64,000 nucleotides of DNA from Diplonema papillatum (lineage: Eukaryota > Euglenozoa > Diplonemea > Diplonemida > Diplonemidae), in contig JAPJBO010000325.1 of the NCBI GenBank assembly GCA_030068145.1, positions 124,001-188,000 of the forward strand, given 5' to 3'. The position numbers and the translations under genes were made by a program. Shown here piece by piece: positions 38,228 through 49,153 of the stretch. The notes beneath the pieces are model-generated. The model did no database searches and was not told the DNA's origin. It was given only the letters and a program-made list of their open reading frames with translations. The stretch's first letter is position 1. Each line of letters begins with the position of its first letter.

Positions 38228-39253
38228 ATGGACCAGCAGAACCCCTTCCAGCCGGGACCCGGCCAACCCCCGTACCCGCAGCAGCAGGGGTACCCGCCGC
38301 AGCAGCAGGGCTACCCTCCCCAGCAAGGGTACCCGCCGCAGGACCAGCAGTACGCCCCGCAGCCGGGCTACCCGCCGCAGGCGCAGATGGGGTTCCAGGG
38401 CGGCGGCGGTAGCTTCGCGGAGCTGGGCCCCGTGCGGAAGTTCGTGATCAAGCAGGAGAACTCGGCGATCGAGATGGCGACCAACGCCATGGGCTGCGGC
38501 TGCTGCGAGCAGAAGAACCGGTACAACATCTTCGACGCGGACACCGCGAAAAAAATGTACGTCGTCGACGAGAAGAGCGACTGGTGCATGCGGTGCTGCT
38601 GCAACCCGGCACACGCGTTGAAGCTCGAGATCACCGACCCAGCAAGCGGCCAGATGGTTGCCATTTTGGACCGGCCGTTCATGTTCGGGTGCTGCTTCAC
38701 GTGGATGGATTGCTGCAGGGACGAAGTGACGGCGTACGAAGGCGGCGTCGAGAGCGATGCGAACCTCATCGGCAAAGCGAAGCAGCCATGGTGCGGCGGC
38801 CAGTGCCGGCCGACGGTAGAGATCTTCGCCGCGAAAGACGCGCATTCCCTCGAAAACCCCCAGGCCACCATCAGCGGGCCGTGCTGCTGCTTCGGAGGGT
38901 TCACCGAGCTCTGCTGCGACCAGGAATTCAACGTGAACAGGCCGGGCGGCGAGGATGGCAACTACGCGAAGATCACGAAGGAGAAGCCCAGCGACCTGAA
39001 AGGCGGGCTCTCCGAGTTCATGGGCGACGCGGATGTCTTCACCGTGAAGATGACCGACCCCTCCATGTCGCCACGCGACAAGATGACGCTCCTGTCGTCG
39101 GTTCTGCTGGTCGATTACCTGTTCTTCGAGGAGGGCGGCATGTGCAACATGCAGCCCGACGGATCCATCAAGTGCACGTGCGTCAACTGCTACTGCCAGG
39201 GGTGCTTCATCCCGCTGACGTGCACCATCAACCTGTTTGGTGGTGGTGATTAA
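38228..39253 (+). CDS. Phospholipid scramblase family protein
   Basis: Scramblases move phospholipids between membrane leaflets, usually in response to calcium, and the family also has lipid-binding tubby-like members. The single exon encodes 341 aa. Residues 1-55 are a Pro/Gln/Tyr tail of QGYPPQ repeats, typical of protein-interaction tails. The scramblase domain follows (NRYNIFDADTAKKMYVVDE, LEITDPASGQMVAILDRPF) and ends with the conserved DADVFTVKM...DKMTLLSSVLLVDYLFFEEGG. Cys clusters (CGCCEQ, CMRCCC, GPCCCF, CTCVNCYCQGC) suggest palmitoylation or metal binding; the last group lies beyond the usual membrane helix and is unusual. The ATG was chosen because the pseudogene copy starts at the same codon. 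It lies 260 bp downstream of that copy. Confidence 0.88.
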   Translation: MDQQNPFQPGPGQPPYPQQQGYPPQQQGYPPQQGYPPQDQQYAPQPGYPPQAQMGFQGGGGSFAELGPVRKFVIKQENSAIEMATNAMGCGCCEQKNRYNIFDADTAKKMYVVDEKSDWCMRCCCNPAHALKLEITDPASGQMVAILDRPFMFGCCFTWMDCCRDEVTAYEGGVESDANLIGKAKQPWCGGQCRPTVEIFAAKDAHSLENPQATISGPCCCFGGFTELCCDQEFNVNRPGGEDGNYAKITKEKPSDLKGGLSEFMGDADVFTVKMTDPSMSPRDKMTLLSSVLLVDYLFFEEGGMCNMQPDGSIKCTCVNCYCQGCFIPLTCTINLFGGGD

Positions 39254-40555
39254 TTGGGAGAGAGTGAACGTGATCGGAAGAGACAGACGAGCGGCGGGAG
39301 AAAAAACACCCACTTTTCCACACACGTGCCAAGCCATAAACAGCCCAAATCCAGGGCAGGAGCCCTGCGACGAGAATCGCTCGCTGTGACACACTGTCAA
39401 CGTGGCACTTTTACGTTCACCTTGGAAAGAAGTTCAGATTATATTACTCGCATGACGGTCTTCTAATGTTGAGCGTGTGCACCTCGGCACTAAACCCAGA
39501 TTTCGTGTGGGGTTACAGTACGGTTCCTCCGATTTGCAACTGGTGGCCCGCTCCGAGTGTTTCCTACAGGTGCTGATTCAAAAGGATCCGTGTCAACAGC
39601 AATCGGACAAGTGAAGAAGTCTTTCCCCGCCCAGCCAGCACAGCGGAATCGTGGTCGGTGTCGTTGAGATGCCTCATGGAATCCCGTCGATGAATTTGCA
39701 ATAGTTGCTCGCATCAATCAGTCAGCTGACATCGACGAGCTTGCACGGGCAGACTTGCCGAAGGGGAGTTTGTACCGGCGGTTTGCTGTACGTCCTCTCT
39801 CGTTCCATCGTCACAGTTGTTGCAACTGGGCGCACCACGGAGCTTTGATTTCCCATCGAAGCTCCCATTCTCAGTGGACACGCTCTTCCGTTGTTCCTGC
39901 TCCTTCCGCCGTGCAACTCGGTGCTTCGGTTCTGACGGATCTCTTGTCTTGTCATCGAATCTGCATGTCACATGGCAAGTCCACTCGGGCGTGTCACCAG
40001 TGACTCGTATTGTGGCTACCTAGTAGTTCCGTACCAATGGCGTCCTACACACCGGGTTACTTTCGCTCGCACCACGAGACGTGGAGCCACGCGGTAGTTC
40101 TGCCTCGGGACTGCAACTACGGAGAGTTTTCTCCCTCACGATCTTTCCGCTTCCGTGTCATTCTCGATTTCACCCCATAAACATCCCCAGGTGCGCACCA
40201 ACCGCGGTGGAAAAGACGAAAAAAAAGAGAAAAAGAAGAAGCACAAACACAAACCTTTTACTGTAACACACAAAAAAAAAAAAAAAGAGGCCGCCGAAGC
40301 CTAGGATTTCGCCCCGTACTCCCTGAGTCTTGCACTTCCTTATTTTACGAATTCTCTATCTTTTCTTCCAAAGAAACGTGGTGCTAACGTCAAAGATACG
40401 TGAGAGGAGGCAAGGTTCTGCCTCGTCTTGCACTTGACATGATGCTTGCACTGAACGTGCATGAGGAGGAGGCAAAGTTCCCCCACCCTCTTCCCCTCCC
40501 GGTAGCACTATCAGGGCGGGGGCTGAGTTTTTTAACTGGTTATTCAGACTTGGCG
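39254..40555 (+). mobile_element. Spacer with a decayed SINE-like A copy (39486-39583)
   Basis: At 39486-39583 an opposite-orientation, diverged copy reads 'taaacccagatttcgtgtgg' and 'gtttcctacaggtgctg', followed by 'aaaa'. The rest includes A-rich runs (40205-40290) and no supported gene. Confidence 0.5.
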
Positions 40556-40559
40556 CAGA

Positions 40560-40800
40560 ATATCTCTTGTGCTCTAGAAAGACGGGTAGTCCTGGCTGTG
40601 ACGAGCTTCGAACAGTCGGGTGACAAGCCAGACTCACACCGCTGTCCTGTCTGCTGGCACTCAGGTTTCGGTTGTCCGCGCTGATAATGGTCCGCCTTAT
40701 GTGTCCGTGGCTTGAAAGACCGAACCCCGGTGCAGACGGGACCTGTGCGGTGTTGAGCACACATCCATTCCAAGCACGTTCTTACAACCCCCCACCCTCT
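40560..40800 (-). repeat. Dispersed repeat E, copy
   Basis: 'gacgagcttcgaacagtcgg', 'ataatggtccgccttatgtg' and 'ggtgttgagcacac'. Confidence 0.75.
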
Positions 40801-40813
40801 CCCCCTTCCCTGT

Positions 40814-40915
40814 ATGAGCCAGCCACCCCTATCTCCTGCAAGCGCATCGAATTGGCGGCTGCTGTCTTTCACAGTGTATCAGCAGTCTATCACAGTCTAT
40901 CAGTCAGCAGGGCGT
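40814..40915. repeat. Repeat N, copy
   Basis: 'cccctatctcctgcaagcgc', 'atcgaattggcggctgctgt' and several 'tctatcacagtctatcag' units. Degenerate relatives lie at 42090-42330. Confidence 0.65.
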
Positions 40916-41826
40916 GGCGGCTCACTGTAGCAATACTTCTTCGAAGTCAGTCAACCGCCGAAAGGTCGGTATTCGGAACTTGAGGATGGCGCAGAGCCGT
41001 GGCTCTGCCCCGTCTTTTTTTTGTAGTGACTTTATTTTTTGTTTTTTCCCAATCCTTGTCCGCTTCGTCGTTTTTGTTTTACCTTTGATTCAGTTTCGCG
41101 TTTTGAAAGTAAAGAAAAGCTGCACCGTGAAGGGAATACTTGTGCGCACTGCTCAGATGCGACTGAAGGGCTCAGATGGCACGCACTTCTTCAGCTTTTG
41201 CACATGGCTCCGGTCGCTGTGCGCGCACGTGCACTCTACGAAGTCTTCTTTCGTTTAGTTGCTCTACCAGGATTGTGGAGGTTCAATAAGAACGAAGGTA
41301 CCCCCCGAGGTAGACCTTTCCCAAGCGTGAACAACTGTACAGACCAGTCCTCCGCATTACACGGCGCTACCTGCACCAAGCAGCGTTATGTTGCTTCGAG
41401 AGTCTCGTGGCATCCTCATGGCACTACAGGTGCTCGTACAAATCATGTGATCGGATGAGGACGCAAATGACTCGCAAAACGTTTTGTGAGTCGTTAAACG
41501 TCAACGGCTGGCCAAAGGTGAACCTTCGATCCTGAACTCAGTACCAACAGGCTACAGAAGCCCAGCACCGCCGCAAGGACAGACCCGGTGGCATTTACCT
41601 CCCCTGACAACCCTTTCTCCCATACTACTAGGCTCGGGGGGTGGGTGAAGCTTTCGTGCTGGGAACTTGTGTGTGTCTCGGCAGGCGGATTACCTATATT
41701 TTGGACTAGCTTCCGCTTAGTTAAGGACGAGCGAAAGCGTAGCTCCATTGGCAACATCATCCGAGCATCCTACCAGGTCGTGCTGAACCATCGGTGCCAC
41801 CCCTTGTGAGCTGGGTCCCCCTCTAG
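40916..41826. other. Non-coding region
   Basis: I see no supported gene. Confidence 0.4.
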
Positions 41827-42048
41827 GCACAGTGGTCAAATGATTCGCATCATCGCATATTATCGCATTTGGGATTTTGGCGCCAATTATCGCATTTTTC
41901 ATTCGCATTATCGCACGCTTAAAAACCGGGGCAAATAACAGTACGATATGGACATATTCGCATATTATCGCACGCCCATTATGTGCGATAATTTTGTGTG
42001 ATTAATGCGATAATTATTATCGCCTGCGAATTGCTTGGCCACTATGCG
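41827..42048. mobile_element. AT-rich foldback element with hAT-like ends
   Basis: The left end 'cagtggtcaaatgattcgca' is matched by the reverse complement of the right end 'tgcgaattgcttggccacta' at about 18 of 22 positions. The interior is AT-rich and packed with ttatcgca motifs in both orientations (about ten). The CAGTGG ends recall hAT MITEs, but I find no clear 8-bp target duplication. Confidence 0.65.
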
Positions 42049-42089
42049 GCCCCGGTCCCCCCCGGCTGATAGACTGTGGTGGACAGCAG

Positions 42090-42330
42090 CATGCACCTCC
42101 AGGAAATAGGGGTGGACTGGCTCGCATACGTTGGACGGATTGCCTTCATCATTGTCAATATGATGAGCCGGTCCGTCCCTATCTCTTGAAACTGCATCGA
42201 AGTGCCTGCCGCTGTTTATCGCAGTGAATCACGGTCCACCCGGTCTATCAGGTCCATCCAGTCCCTAGAGCTGCATCGAATTGCCCGGTGCTGTATTCTT
42301 CGGTCTATCACGGTCTATCAAGAGGGGATG
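42090..42330. repeat. Repeat N, degenerate tandem copies
   Basis: 'gcatcgaagtgcctgccgct', 'gcatcgaattgcccggtgct' and multiple 'ggtctatcacggtctatca' phrases. Confidence 0.65.
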
Positions 42331-42497
42331 GCCCGGCTCATATGAGTAGTATGCCGAGATCACTCTTGTCCCAGGGCTTGTCGCGCACCCCCCTTCCCTC
42401 CCCACCTAGAATTTCAAAAAATCTAGGATACGAAGGGTACCACTTTTGCTTGTTTCCCTGATGCCGAGGTCGCTGTCAGAGTATACATTCTTGTGTG

Positions 42498-42806
42498 TTT
42501 TTTTTTTTACATAAGCGCCAGCTTGAAAGGAAATGCTCGACGATGCTGCCCGACAAAGAACAGAAGGGATCCCAAGTGCTGTAACTACCGAACCACGTGT
42601 TGAACGGACGTGAGGTCATGCGGGTCTACCCCTACACGACAAATCACACAAACACAACAGGTCAAAAAATCCTGAGTGAGAAAACAACACACGGTGGTGT
42701 AAGCGAAGAACAAATCAGATTGTGTTTGTATTGTATTTGCCCCTTACCTCTATATTTCCCCCCTTTCATTCGGAGTCGAAGCAGCTACGTCGAGTATTTT
42801 TTCGGT
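42498..42806 (-). mobile_element. SINE-like retroposon D (A-related), long copy
   Basis: T-run, then 'acataagcgccagcttgaaa', 'gaaatgctcgacgatgctgc', 'gtgctgtaactaccgaacca', 'gtgaggtcatgcgggtctac', ending 'gtcgagtatttttt'. The first ~45 bp are clearly related to family A. The remainder is D-specific and shared with 55844 and 62029. Confidence 0.75.
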
Positions 42807-43550
42807 CAACGAAAACTCTAGTTTCCCGTTCTACTTTCTTCTACTCTCGCGGTGTACGGTTTTAATAGTACGTTTTCAACACGTCGTTTTGTACTGCAGG
42901 GAACGTTTTCTCGAACACCGGTTGCCCGCAACAAACGCTAGAAAAAGTTGAGTGAAGTCAACAAAAAAGCTACACGGTGCACTTTTCAGTAGTAATACGA
43001 CTAGTCATTCTTACGAGTGGTCAAATATTCTTACTAGTGATTCTTACTGTTTCTTACGAGTGACTAGTGAACGGCATGACCCGTGCACCGTTATGGTACC
43101 GGACCCCACTCTCCCCCATGAGCATCCCTTCCAGTGGTGCAAGCACCACGCGCTCTTGTCATCATGGAGGAATGGCTCGTTAACGAAAACAATTCTCTCT
43201 TCTCATCATGAGTAATTGTACGGATGTGCGAGTGACGAGCACACGATTTCGGATACCGTAAGCATTTTCGACACATTGCAGTGTAATCTGGAACGTGATT
43301 ATGCGCCATGAGCAAACAAACAAACACCATGCGAAAGGACCAATCTGTTCAGATGAAGGTCCCTCACGGGAGAAGCAAACATACGAATAAGGGGCCCGAA
43401 GCTCTTTGTTTTTTTTTCCGTTTTGCACGACGGCAGCCCCTTCCTGAAGTGCCGTCGCATCACTGCAGCTGTGTGCGCTCGGATCGGCGCCGATCAAGCG
43501 GCTACCTGAAGTCACTCGTTTGTTTGTAAATATTGCTCATTTCGTCTTCC
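42807..43550. other. Non-coding with repeat R at 43172-43250
   Basis: A short direct repetition of 'ttcttacgagtg' occurs near 43008-43070. No gene is supported. Confidence 0.45.
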
Positions 43551-44800
43551 CGACTTGTCCCGTAGAACGACACATACTACTTCTACGTTTTGTGCGGGAC
43601 CAGTAGTCGGATTGCTCAGCCACTTCGTCACGCTGGAGACGAAGGCTACTGTACATCAAGGCAGACACCTCTCTGGCTACTGCAAGGTACACCCCGCGGA
43701 ATATGAGGCAAAGTTTTCCTTTGAAGTGAGGGCAACAGGGAAGTGTAGTATTCCTGTGACTGACCGGTCAGTCGACAGAGACCGATCACGCCGGGCCCAC
43801 TGGAATACCGAAGATTGAGCGGCTGACCTTTGATGCGCCTTCCTTCCACACACCCGCGGGTTCAAAACAGGACATGGCCTCTCCAGTGGGGCACACACTC
43901 GCGCTCTTAGAGTAAACAACCCCCCCGCCACTACGATTTATATCTTTTTGCTGTTTCCCGTGCCGTCCGTGTTTCGGTTCCCTCCTCATAATTTTCTTTT
44001 TTTAATTAATATTGCATCTGTACTGACGGGAACATTTCCGGAACAACGGTTGCACATGAAAGAAAAAACGAAGCCAACGAAAAAGTGCTAATCCAGGAAA
44101 CACCCAGAGAGGTTTATACCCTGTACACGAGAAGAACAAGAAACTTTTGCGTATCATATTCATCGCCTTTGGTCAGTTGGTGCTGATTGTCCGCTGCTTC
44201 GTTTATCAGTGCAAGCCCCAACTCCGGAAATGTTCCCGAACATGAAATGTCGGATGAATATAGGAAGCTCGCCGCAAACCGTGGCGTTTTCGCTCGCGTC
44301 CTGCATCCAGCGTCGTACGTAAAAAAACGATCAGGCACCGCGTTCAACGAGACTAACTCTCTCTCTTCCCATCGGAATCGGCGTACGTTTTGTATCAGCC
44401 GCGGGTTGTGCGAGTGGCGAGCTCCTGTCTTGTTCTTTTTTTGCGACACTGCTTCTCTTCGACGGGAAGGCAGGATATTCTGCTGTGCACCGTGCCCTTC
44501 ACTGCTCCTTTTTTTTTCTTGAAAGTATGCCAATACTGCAGGGAATAGTTGACTAGTCCTCTTGATTTTGTGCTAACCACGAATTGGGGAGTCGAGAGAA
44601 CCTACAAGTCAAAGGCAGGACCGCCCCCCCCCGTTCGTGAGAAAAAGCGAAAAACAAAAACACCTTTTTCCCATCTATCTTTGTCAAGAGCTGCAACTCA
44701 ACTATTCCCCCTTTCCTTTCTCTCCCTTTTTTTCCAGCAGTCCCCTCTCTCCGAGACCCACCCTGTTGTTGTTCTCACCTTGAACCCCGAATTCTAAACA
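43551..44800. other. Non-coding with repeat R at 44328-44445
   Basis: 'cgatcaggcaccgcgttcaa' and 'gtgcgagtggcgagctcctg' are the repeat R marks. No gene is supported. Confidence 0.45.
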
Positions 44801-45340
44801 GCTGCTTTGTGTGTGTTTCACCTCCCCCATACCAGGACTCCAAACTCGGGGTACCATTTTTGAGGCACCGGGCCCAATAGTAACGTGAACACGGTCCACG
44901 GGAACATGCTCACAAGCAGTCTTTGACTTGCTTCGGCTGGCATTTTTCCAACGTGAAGCTTTGACTAGGGATCCCTTTGCGTTTGAAGTACTCATAAGTC
45001 CGCCCCCCAGAAATTAGCCATTGAACACGGAAGGGGATGGAATAACTCGACATAATCCGCATTTCTCTCGTAAGCACCTCTGTTTCTTCCGTTTTGATGC
45101 CCCTTCGCAGCCGCAATTGCGTCGGTCCGTTTCGGACTCTCTTCATGGAGTCCACTGATGCCTCGAAGTAGGGGAAGTGCGGTTCTGTAAATTCTCGCAC
45201 CTCATGAGGACGAAGAGTGGTTCCTCTGCTCATGTTATTCCTGCTGGAACGACGCCATACCCGCAGGACGTAGCCTTCGCTCAATGGAAGCTGAAGTTTC
45301 CCATCAAGGTGTTAGCCGCCGCCGTAGGCCGCGCAGTCGT
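44801..45340. other. Non-coding region
   Basis: I see no supported gene or repeat. Confidence 0.35.
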
Positions 45341-45344
45341 GAGA

Positions 45345-45580
45345 AAGAAGAAGGCCCGCAGCGTTACAAGGCGGCGATTCCCCGCGAGACGAGCTCACCC
45401 GCCGGCCAGCTGCAGCGCCAACTCCAGCGCCGCCACTCACTGTAGCAGAGCCGCAACCTGCAGCGCGCCTCCGGAGCGACTTACGCCTGCCGTAGCAGCA
45501 CGAAGAGAAGTGCGGAGACCGGAAACTCCCCGGAGAGATGGTTCCTGCACTCTATCTCGTCTCTCTTTCTCTCTCTGTAT
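45345..45580. repeat. Dispersed repeat J, copy
   Basis: 'cttacgcctgccgtagcagc', 'gaaactccccggagagatgg' and 'cactctatctcgtctctct'. Confidence 0.7.
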
Positions 45581-45607
45581 GTTGTGCCTCACCAAGACCA
45601 TTGAACC

Positions 45608-45653
45608 GAGCGTATATTAATGCTGCTGCTGTTAGAAAGCTCGTAGTTGGAGT
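45608..45653 (+). rRNA. 18S rRNA fragment (V4-flanking conserved segment)
   Basis: 'gcgtatattaatgctgctgc' followed by 'agaaagctcgtagttggagt' matches the universal eukaryotic 18S stretch GCGTATATTAA(A/T)GTTG(C/T)TGCAGTTAAAAAGCTCGTAGTTGGA with a few changes. It is only ~46 bp long, so it is a relic. Confidence 0.7.
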
Positions 45654-45654
45654 C

Positions 45655-46060
45655 GCACCAAAATCCGACTCGAGCTAGTCGCATGTTGCGCTGCGGTTGC
45701 GTTCACATTTCTCAGACCGACGTTGCGTAGCGCCACCCCATCCCGGCAACTAGTCCCGGCAGAACCTCTCTGTGCATCTCTCGCTAGCAGCCCCCGCGCA
45801 CGTTCTCTGTTCAGCTGTGACTAACTGGAGGCCGTATTCTGCTGTGACCAACAGCTTCGACTAACTGAGGGCACGTTCCCTTTTCAGCGTGACCAATGGG
45901 TATAGAGGGCACGTCTCCTGATCAGCTGTGACCCACCAGTGGATGACTACCTGGAGGCACGTTTCTTGTCCAGCTGTGCATGGTTGATATGCCGCTCCCG
46001 TAGCTAGATGGCGACTTACCTGCGTTGCACGGTAGTGGGTGTACCAAGAGGGAGTGCTGG
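45655..46060 (-). repeat. Dispersed repeat I, inverted copy
   Basis: Reverse complement of 1424-1905 ('gctgtgaccaacagcttcga', 'ccagtggatgactacctgga'), fused to the 18S fragment. Confidence 0.75.
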
Positions 46061-46184
46061 CGGTGCTCTGCATCCCTGGCATGGCACCTAGCGTTGATGG
46101 CTGAGGGCAGGACGCCAGCAGCTGGTACCCCCACGGTAGAAGGGTAGATACGCCCTTACGTCTGGATGGGCGGTGGCTTTTTAC

Positions 46185-46350
46185 CTGGGCCTCGGAGGCC
46201 TGCAGGCCTGTGGCTGAACGGGCGTACTGGCATACACCTTGGCCTCTAAGGCCTGTGGCTGAACGAGCGTACTGGCATCCACCTTGGCCGCATACACCTT
46301 GGCCTCTAAGGCCTGTGGCTGTATGGGTGGCACATCGGCCGCTATGGCCT
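46185..46350. repeat. Tandem repeat, ~60-bp unit
   Basis: 'ccttggcctctaaggcctgt' plus 'ggctgaacg-gcgtactggc' repeats two to three times. Confidence 0.85.
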
Positions 46351-46664
46351 GTGTCGGTAAAGGCGTAAGCGGGCAGAATTGGCGACCCGAAGTGGGCACG
46401 GTGGGCCCTGCAGGAGCTTGGACAACAACGAGCGACCCAGCACGCGCCTGTTTGCGATTTGACCTGTACGCGTTCAGGTTAAATGCCAACGTTCGTTTAT
46501 AGCTGTAACAAGTATGCTTTCTAAGGAGGTAGTGACTGGTTATACGGCGAAGGGTGTCGCCCGAACAAAACGAACCATCCGGCCATGCTTCTGCCCACTC
46601 CCGCCCCCGCATGTCGTGCCGAGCCCTGGCAAACAGGGCTGTCGCTGACCATATCACGAACCAG

Positions 46665-46811
46665 GGGCAAAACCGATGTACGACATGCGGGCAAAGAATT
46701 GATGGCAGTCATCAGGGTTCGCCAGAAACATCACCCGGGGAAAAGGATACCACATGGAATTTCCGGGAAAGGTCGAAAGACATGAGGCTCTGCAAAAACT
46801 GTGGTCGGTTC
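46665..46811 (+). pseudogene. GATA-like zinc-finger fragment
   Basis: The frame contains CTTCGQ, then TTWNFRERSKDMRLCKNCGR. The W-to-LC.(N)CG half is very like the GATA finger core (T..W.......LCNACG), but 34 residues separate the two Cys pairs instead of 17-20. No start, acceptor or longer gene can be defined. It may be an exon, a degraded gene or chance. Confidence 0.35.
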
Positions 46812-46913
46812 GAATCTGGCAGCGCCAAAGAATCCGCGGCTAATACCCTAGTTCTGCTCAGCTCCAACCAGAATTGCGACAAGTATCAGCAGGACTTATG
46901 CCTGGTCACGTAA

Positions 46914-47422
46914 TCTGAGGGGAAGGCCGCCCGGGAGGCCATCAGTGCAGTTCCTACTAGCACCTGCTAGAAGTCATCAACCACCCCACACATGTGAAGA
47001 ATTGCACAGGACCCAGATTCCCGCCCATTCTGTATTATACACCGAAAAAGAAAAGACGAAAATCGTCGGAAACGCAAATAGAAGTTTTAAAACATAGCGG
47101 GGACGGCCATCGGCCTCAGCAGGAGCACTGCGCCCCCTAGAGAAAAGAAAGAGTTCCAGAAGGCATCCGCGCAAACCCTCCTCCCCCACTTACCCCCGCG
47201 GATGAACGGATTCCGGGAGGCGCCGACTTTCTGCGACAACCAATTTCTGCTTCCCTGGAGACAGTATTTGTTACAGCTAAAAAGAACGTTGGCAGCGGTT
47301 TAACCAGAACACACGCAGCAGGTTAAATCGCACGAATAAAAAAAAAAAAAAAAAAATGGGCGTTTGTTCTACGTTGTAGTCTACAGCAGATTCAAAAGGG
47401 TGCCCCATTCACAAGCGCAGAA
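46914..47422. other. Spacer upstream of the 47423 gene
   Basis: Contains an A-run at 47338-47356, 67 bp before the ATG. No gene is supported. Confidence 0.45.
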
Positions 47423-49153
47423 ATGCTGCCACCGGACGCCGCCGACACAGCAGATGCTGGGCTTGCCGACGACGACGCGTCGTGGCTCAGGTCGCTGGGG
47501 ATTCCTGATGCGAGACGAGAGGGTGGCCGTTGGGTGCCCGTCGGACACCATAGGTTGGCCTCGGGTAGTTTGCTTGCGGAAGTGGCGGCTGAGCTGAACC
47601 CAGCCGTGGACCTCTTGCGCGCCTCGTCCGGAAGCCACAAGCACCTTGCTTCTTCCCACAAGAAGATGAAGGGGATCGACAAGATCAGCGCCAGTCCCGT
47701 CGCTCCGTTGGCGGCGGCCGACCCGCAACAACCTCCCCCTGCCGTCGTCCGGTGTTCGCGCACCGGAGAAGCGCTTTGCGTGCACCCCGACAACGACAGC
47801 ATCCCGCGCCTGATCAACTGGCAACTCACCCGAGAACTTCTAACAGCCGTCGGCCTCCACCTCTCCGACGCCACGTTCTTCACGCTCCTCTCGGGCAACC
47901 CTGCCGCCGCCTCCGCCGTACTCCGCGCCGTTCGGCTGCGGTTTCGCAGCAAACCTCCCGACGCCACCCCCCGCGCATCCCCCACGTGCCCCGTCCGCGC
48001 CGTCCTCGCCGCAATCACCCCGGACCCCGCGTCCCCACCCACCCTCCTGGGGGACCTCCGGCGCGTGTCTGTCACGAGCTTGACCGAAGACCCGCGGCAC
48101 CGAGCCGTAGTAGCCCAGGGGGGTGACCAAAGGCGCCGCCCGACCCCTCCGCTCGTGCGCGAACCAAGTCGAACTGCAGAGACTCCCGCCGCAAACGACG
48201 CCGAAGGTCTCCCTGGTAGCGCAAGCGAGATCCACCCGTCAGTTGCCCCACTGGCACTCCGCCACGCCGAGCCCGTGCCAAGTCGAACTGCAGCGACTCC
48301 CGCTGCAAACGAAGCCGAAGGTCTCCCTGGTAGCGCAAGCAAGATCCACCCGTCAGTTGCCCCGCTGGCACTCCACCACGCCGAGCCCGTGCCAGGTCGA
48401 GCGGCGGGCGCCGGCGGTGGCGTGCAGGACCCTTCGTCCGCCAGTCCAGGGGGCGTTCTCGGCACGCTTTCGGGTGCGAGTCAACGGGGGATCTTCCCCC
48501 GGAAACAGCCGTTTTTGCAGCAGATGGCGCCGTGGGCCGCACCCGACCCAGCGGCGCGGGCTCAGAGCACCGTCGGGACGGCCGCGATCGCCGCCCGGCT
48601 GCCTAACCCCAGTTCCGACGGATCGGACCACCTCCCCGTCCGTCCGGTGTCGCTGGCGCTGTACGGCAAGCGAGCCGGCAGGAAGCGCTGTCCGCTTGCG
48701 GGGTCGTTGTCAGAGTCCCGGAAGCCGCGGGAGCCTGACCGTTGCGGCGGCAGCAGCGGGGAAGAATCACGCGAGGGCAGCAAAGGCTTGTCGGCCGCCG
48801 TGCAGTTCGAAGACGTGCTGTTGTGCTGCGAGGTGGTTGGGACAGAGGAGGATGTCGGTCGGGCCGCTGTGCTAGGCGGGGAGGGTGCGGAGCGGGAGGT
48901 GCTGTACCAGATGGAGAAGGTCGCTCGGAAAAGCAGGGTGCCGCCCGCGCAGCGCAAGGCGCTGCTGTCCGAGCTCGACGAGCTGCAGGCGCGCGTGGCC
49001 GCGCAGCGGCAGGAGATGGCGCGCCTGAAGCAGCCCGCCAAGCCCGCCCAGGGCGGGCGGCCGTCGCCTTGGTTCAGCCCGCGTCTGTTGCGCGAAAACC
49101 GTTGCCACCCGGGCACCGCGACCCCGCACTCCACTGGGCTGTCCGAAGGCTGA
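47423..49153 (+). CDS. Hypothetical protein with internal 42-residue repeat and C-terminal coiled coil
   Basis: The single exon encodes 576 aa and is GC-rich at third positions like the other true genes. The ATG at 47423 is the first in frame ('gcagaaATG'). Residues ~1-190 look folded (RLINWQLTRELLTAVG, LSDATFFTLLSGN). Two ~42-residue repeats follow (PSRTAETPAANDAEGLPGSA and a near copy, about 248-331), then a Pro/Ser region, then a helical segment near the end (QRKALLSELDELQARVAAQRQEM) that could form a coiled coil. No family is recognised. The 3' part is duplicated downstream in broken form. Confidence 0.72.
   Translation: MLPPDAADTADAGLADDDASWLRSLGIPDARREGGRWVPVGHHRLASGSLLAEVAAELNPAVDLLRASSGSHKHLASSHKKMKGIDKISASPVAPLAAADPQQPPPAVVRCSRTGEALCVHPDNDSIPRLINWQLTRELLTAVGLHLSDATFFTLLSGNPAAASAVLRAVRLRFRSKPPDATPRASPTCPVRAVLAAITPDPASPPTLLGDLRRVSVTSLTEDPRHRAVVAQGGDQRRRPTPPLVREPSRTAETPAANDAEGLPGSASEIHPSVAPLALRHAEPVPSRTAATPAANEAEGLPGSASKIHPSVAPLALHHAEPVPGRAAGAGGGVQDPSSASPGGVLGTLSGASQRGIFPRKQPFLQQMAPWAAPDPAARAQSTVGTAAIAARLPNPSSDGSDHLPVRPVSLALYGKRAGRKRCPLAGSLSESRKPREPDRCGGSSGEESREGSKGLSAAVQFEDVLLCCEVVGTEEDVGRAAVLGGEGAEREVLYQMEKVARKSRVPPAQRKALLSELDELQARVAAQRQEMARLKQPAKPAQGGRPSPWFSPRLLRENRCHPGTATPHSTGLSEG
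48166..48400 (+). repeat. Coding tandem repeat, ~117-bp unit, 2 copies
   Basis: 'caagtcgaactgcag-gactc' and 'gaaggtctccctggtagcgc' recur in frame, with the second copy very close to the first, so the duplication is recent. Confidence 0.85.

Noticed and set aside
47381-48542. Antisense ORFs over the 47423 gene
   Set aside because: Shadows of a GC-rich exon; the downstream partial duplicate supports the + frame as the real gene body.
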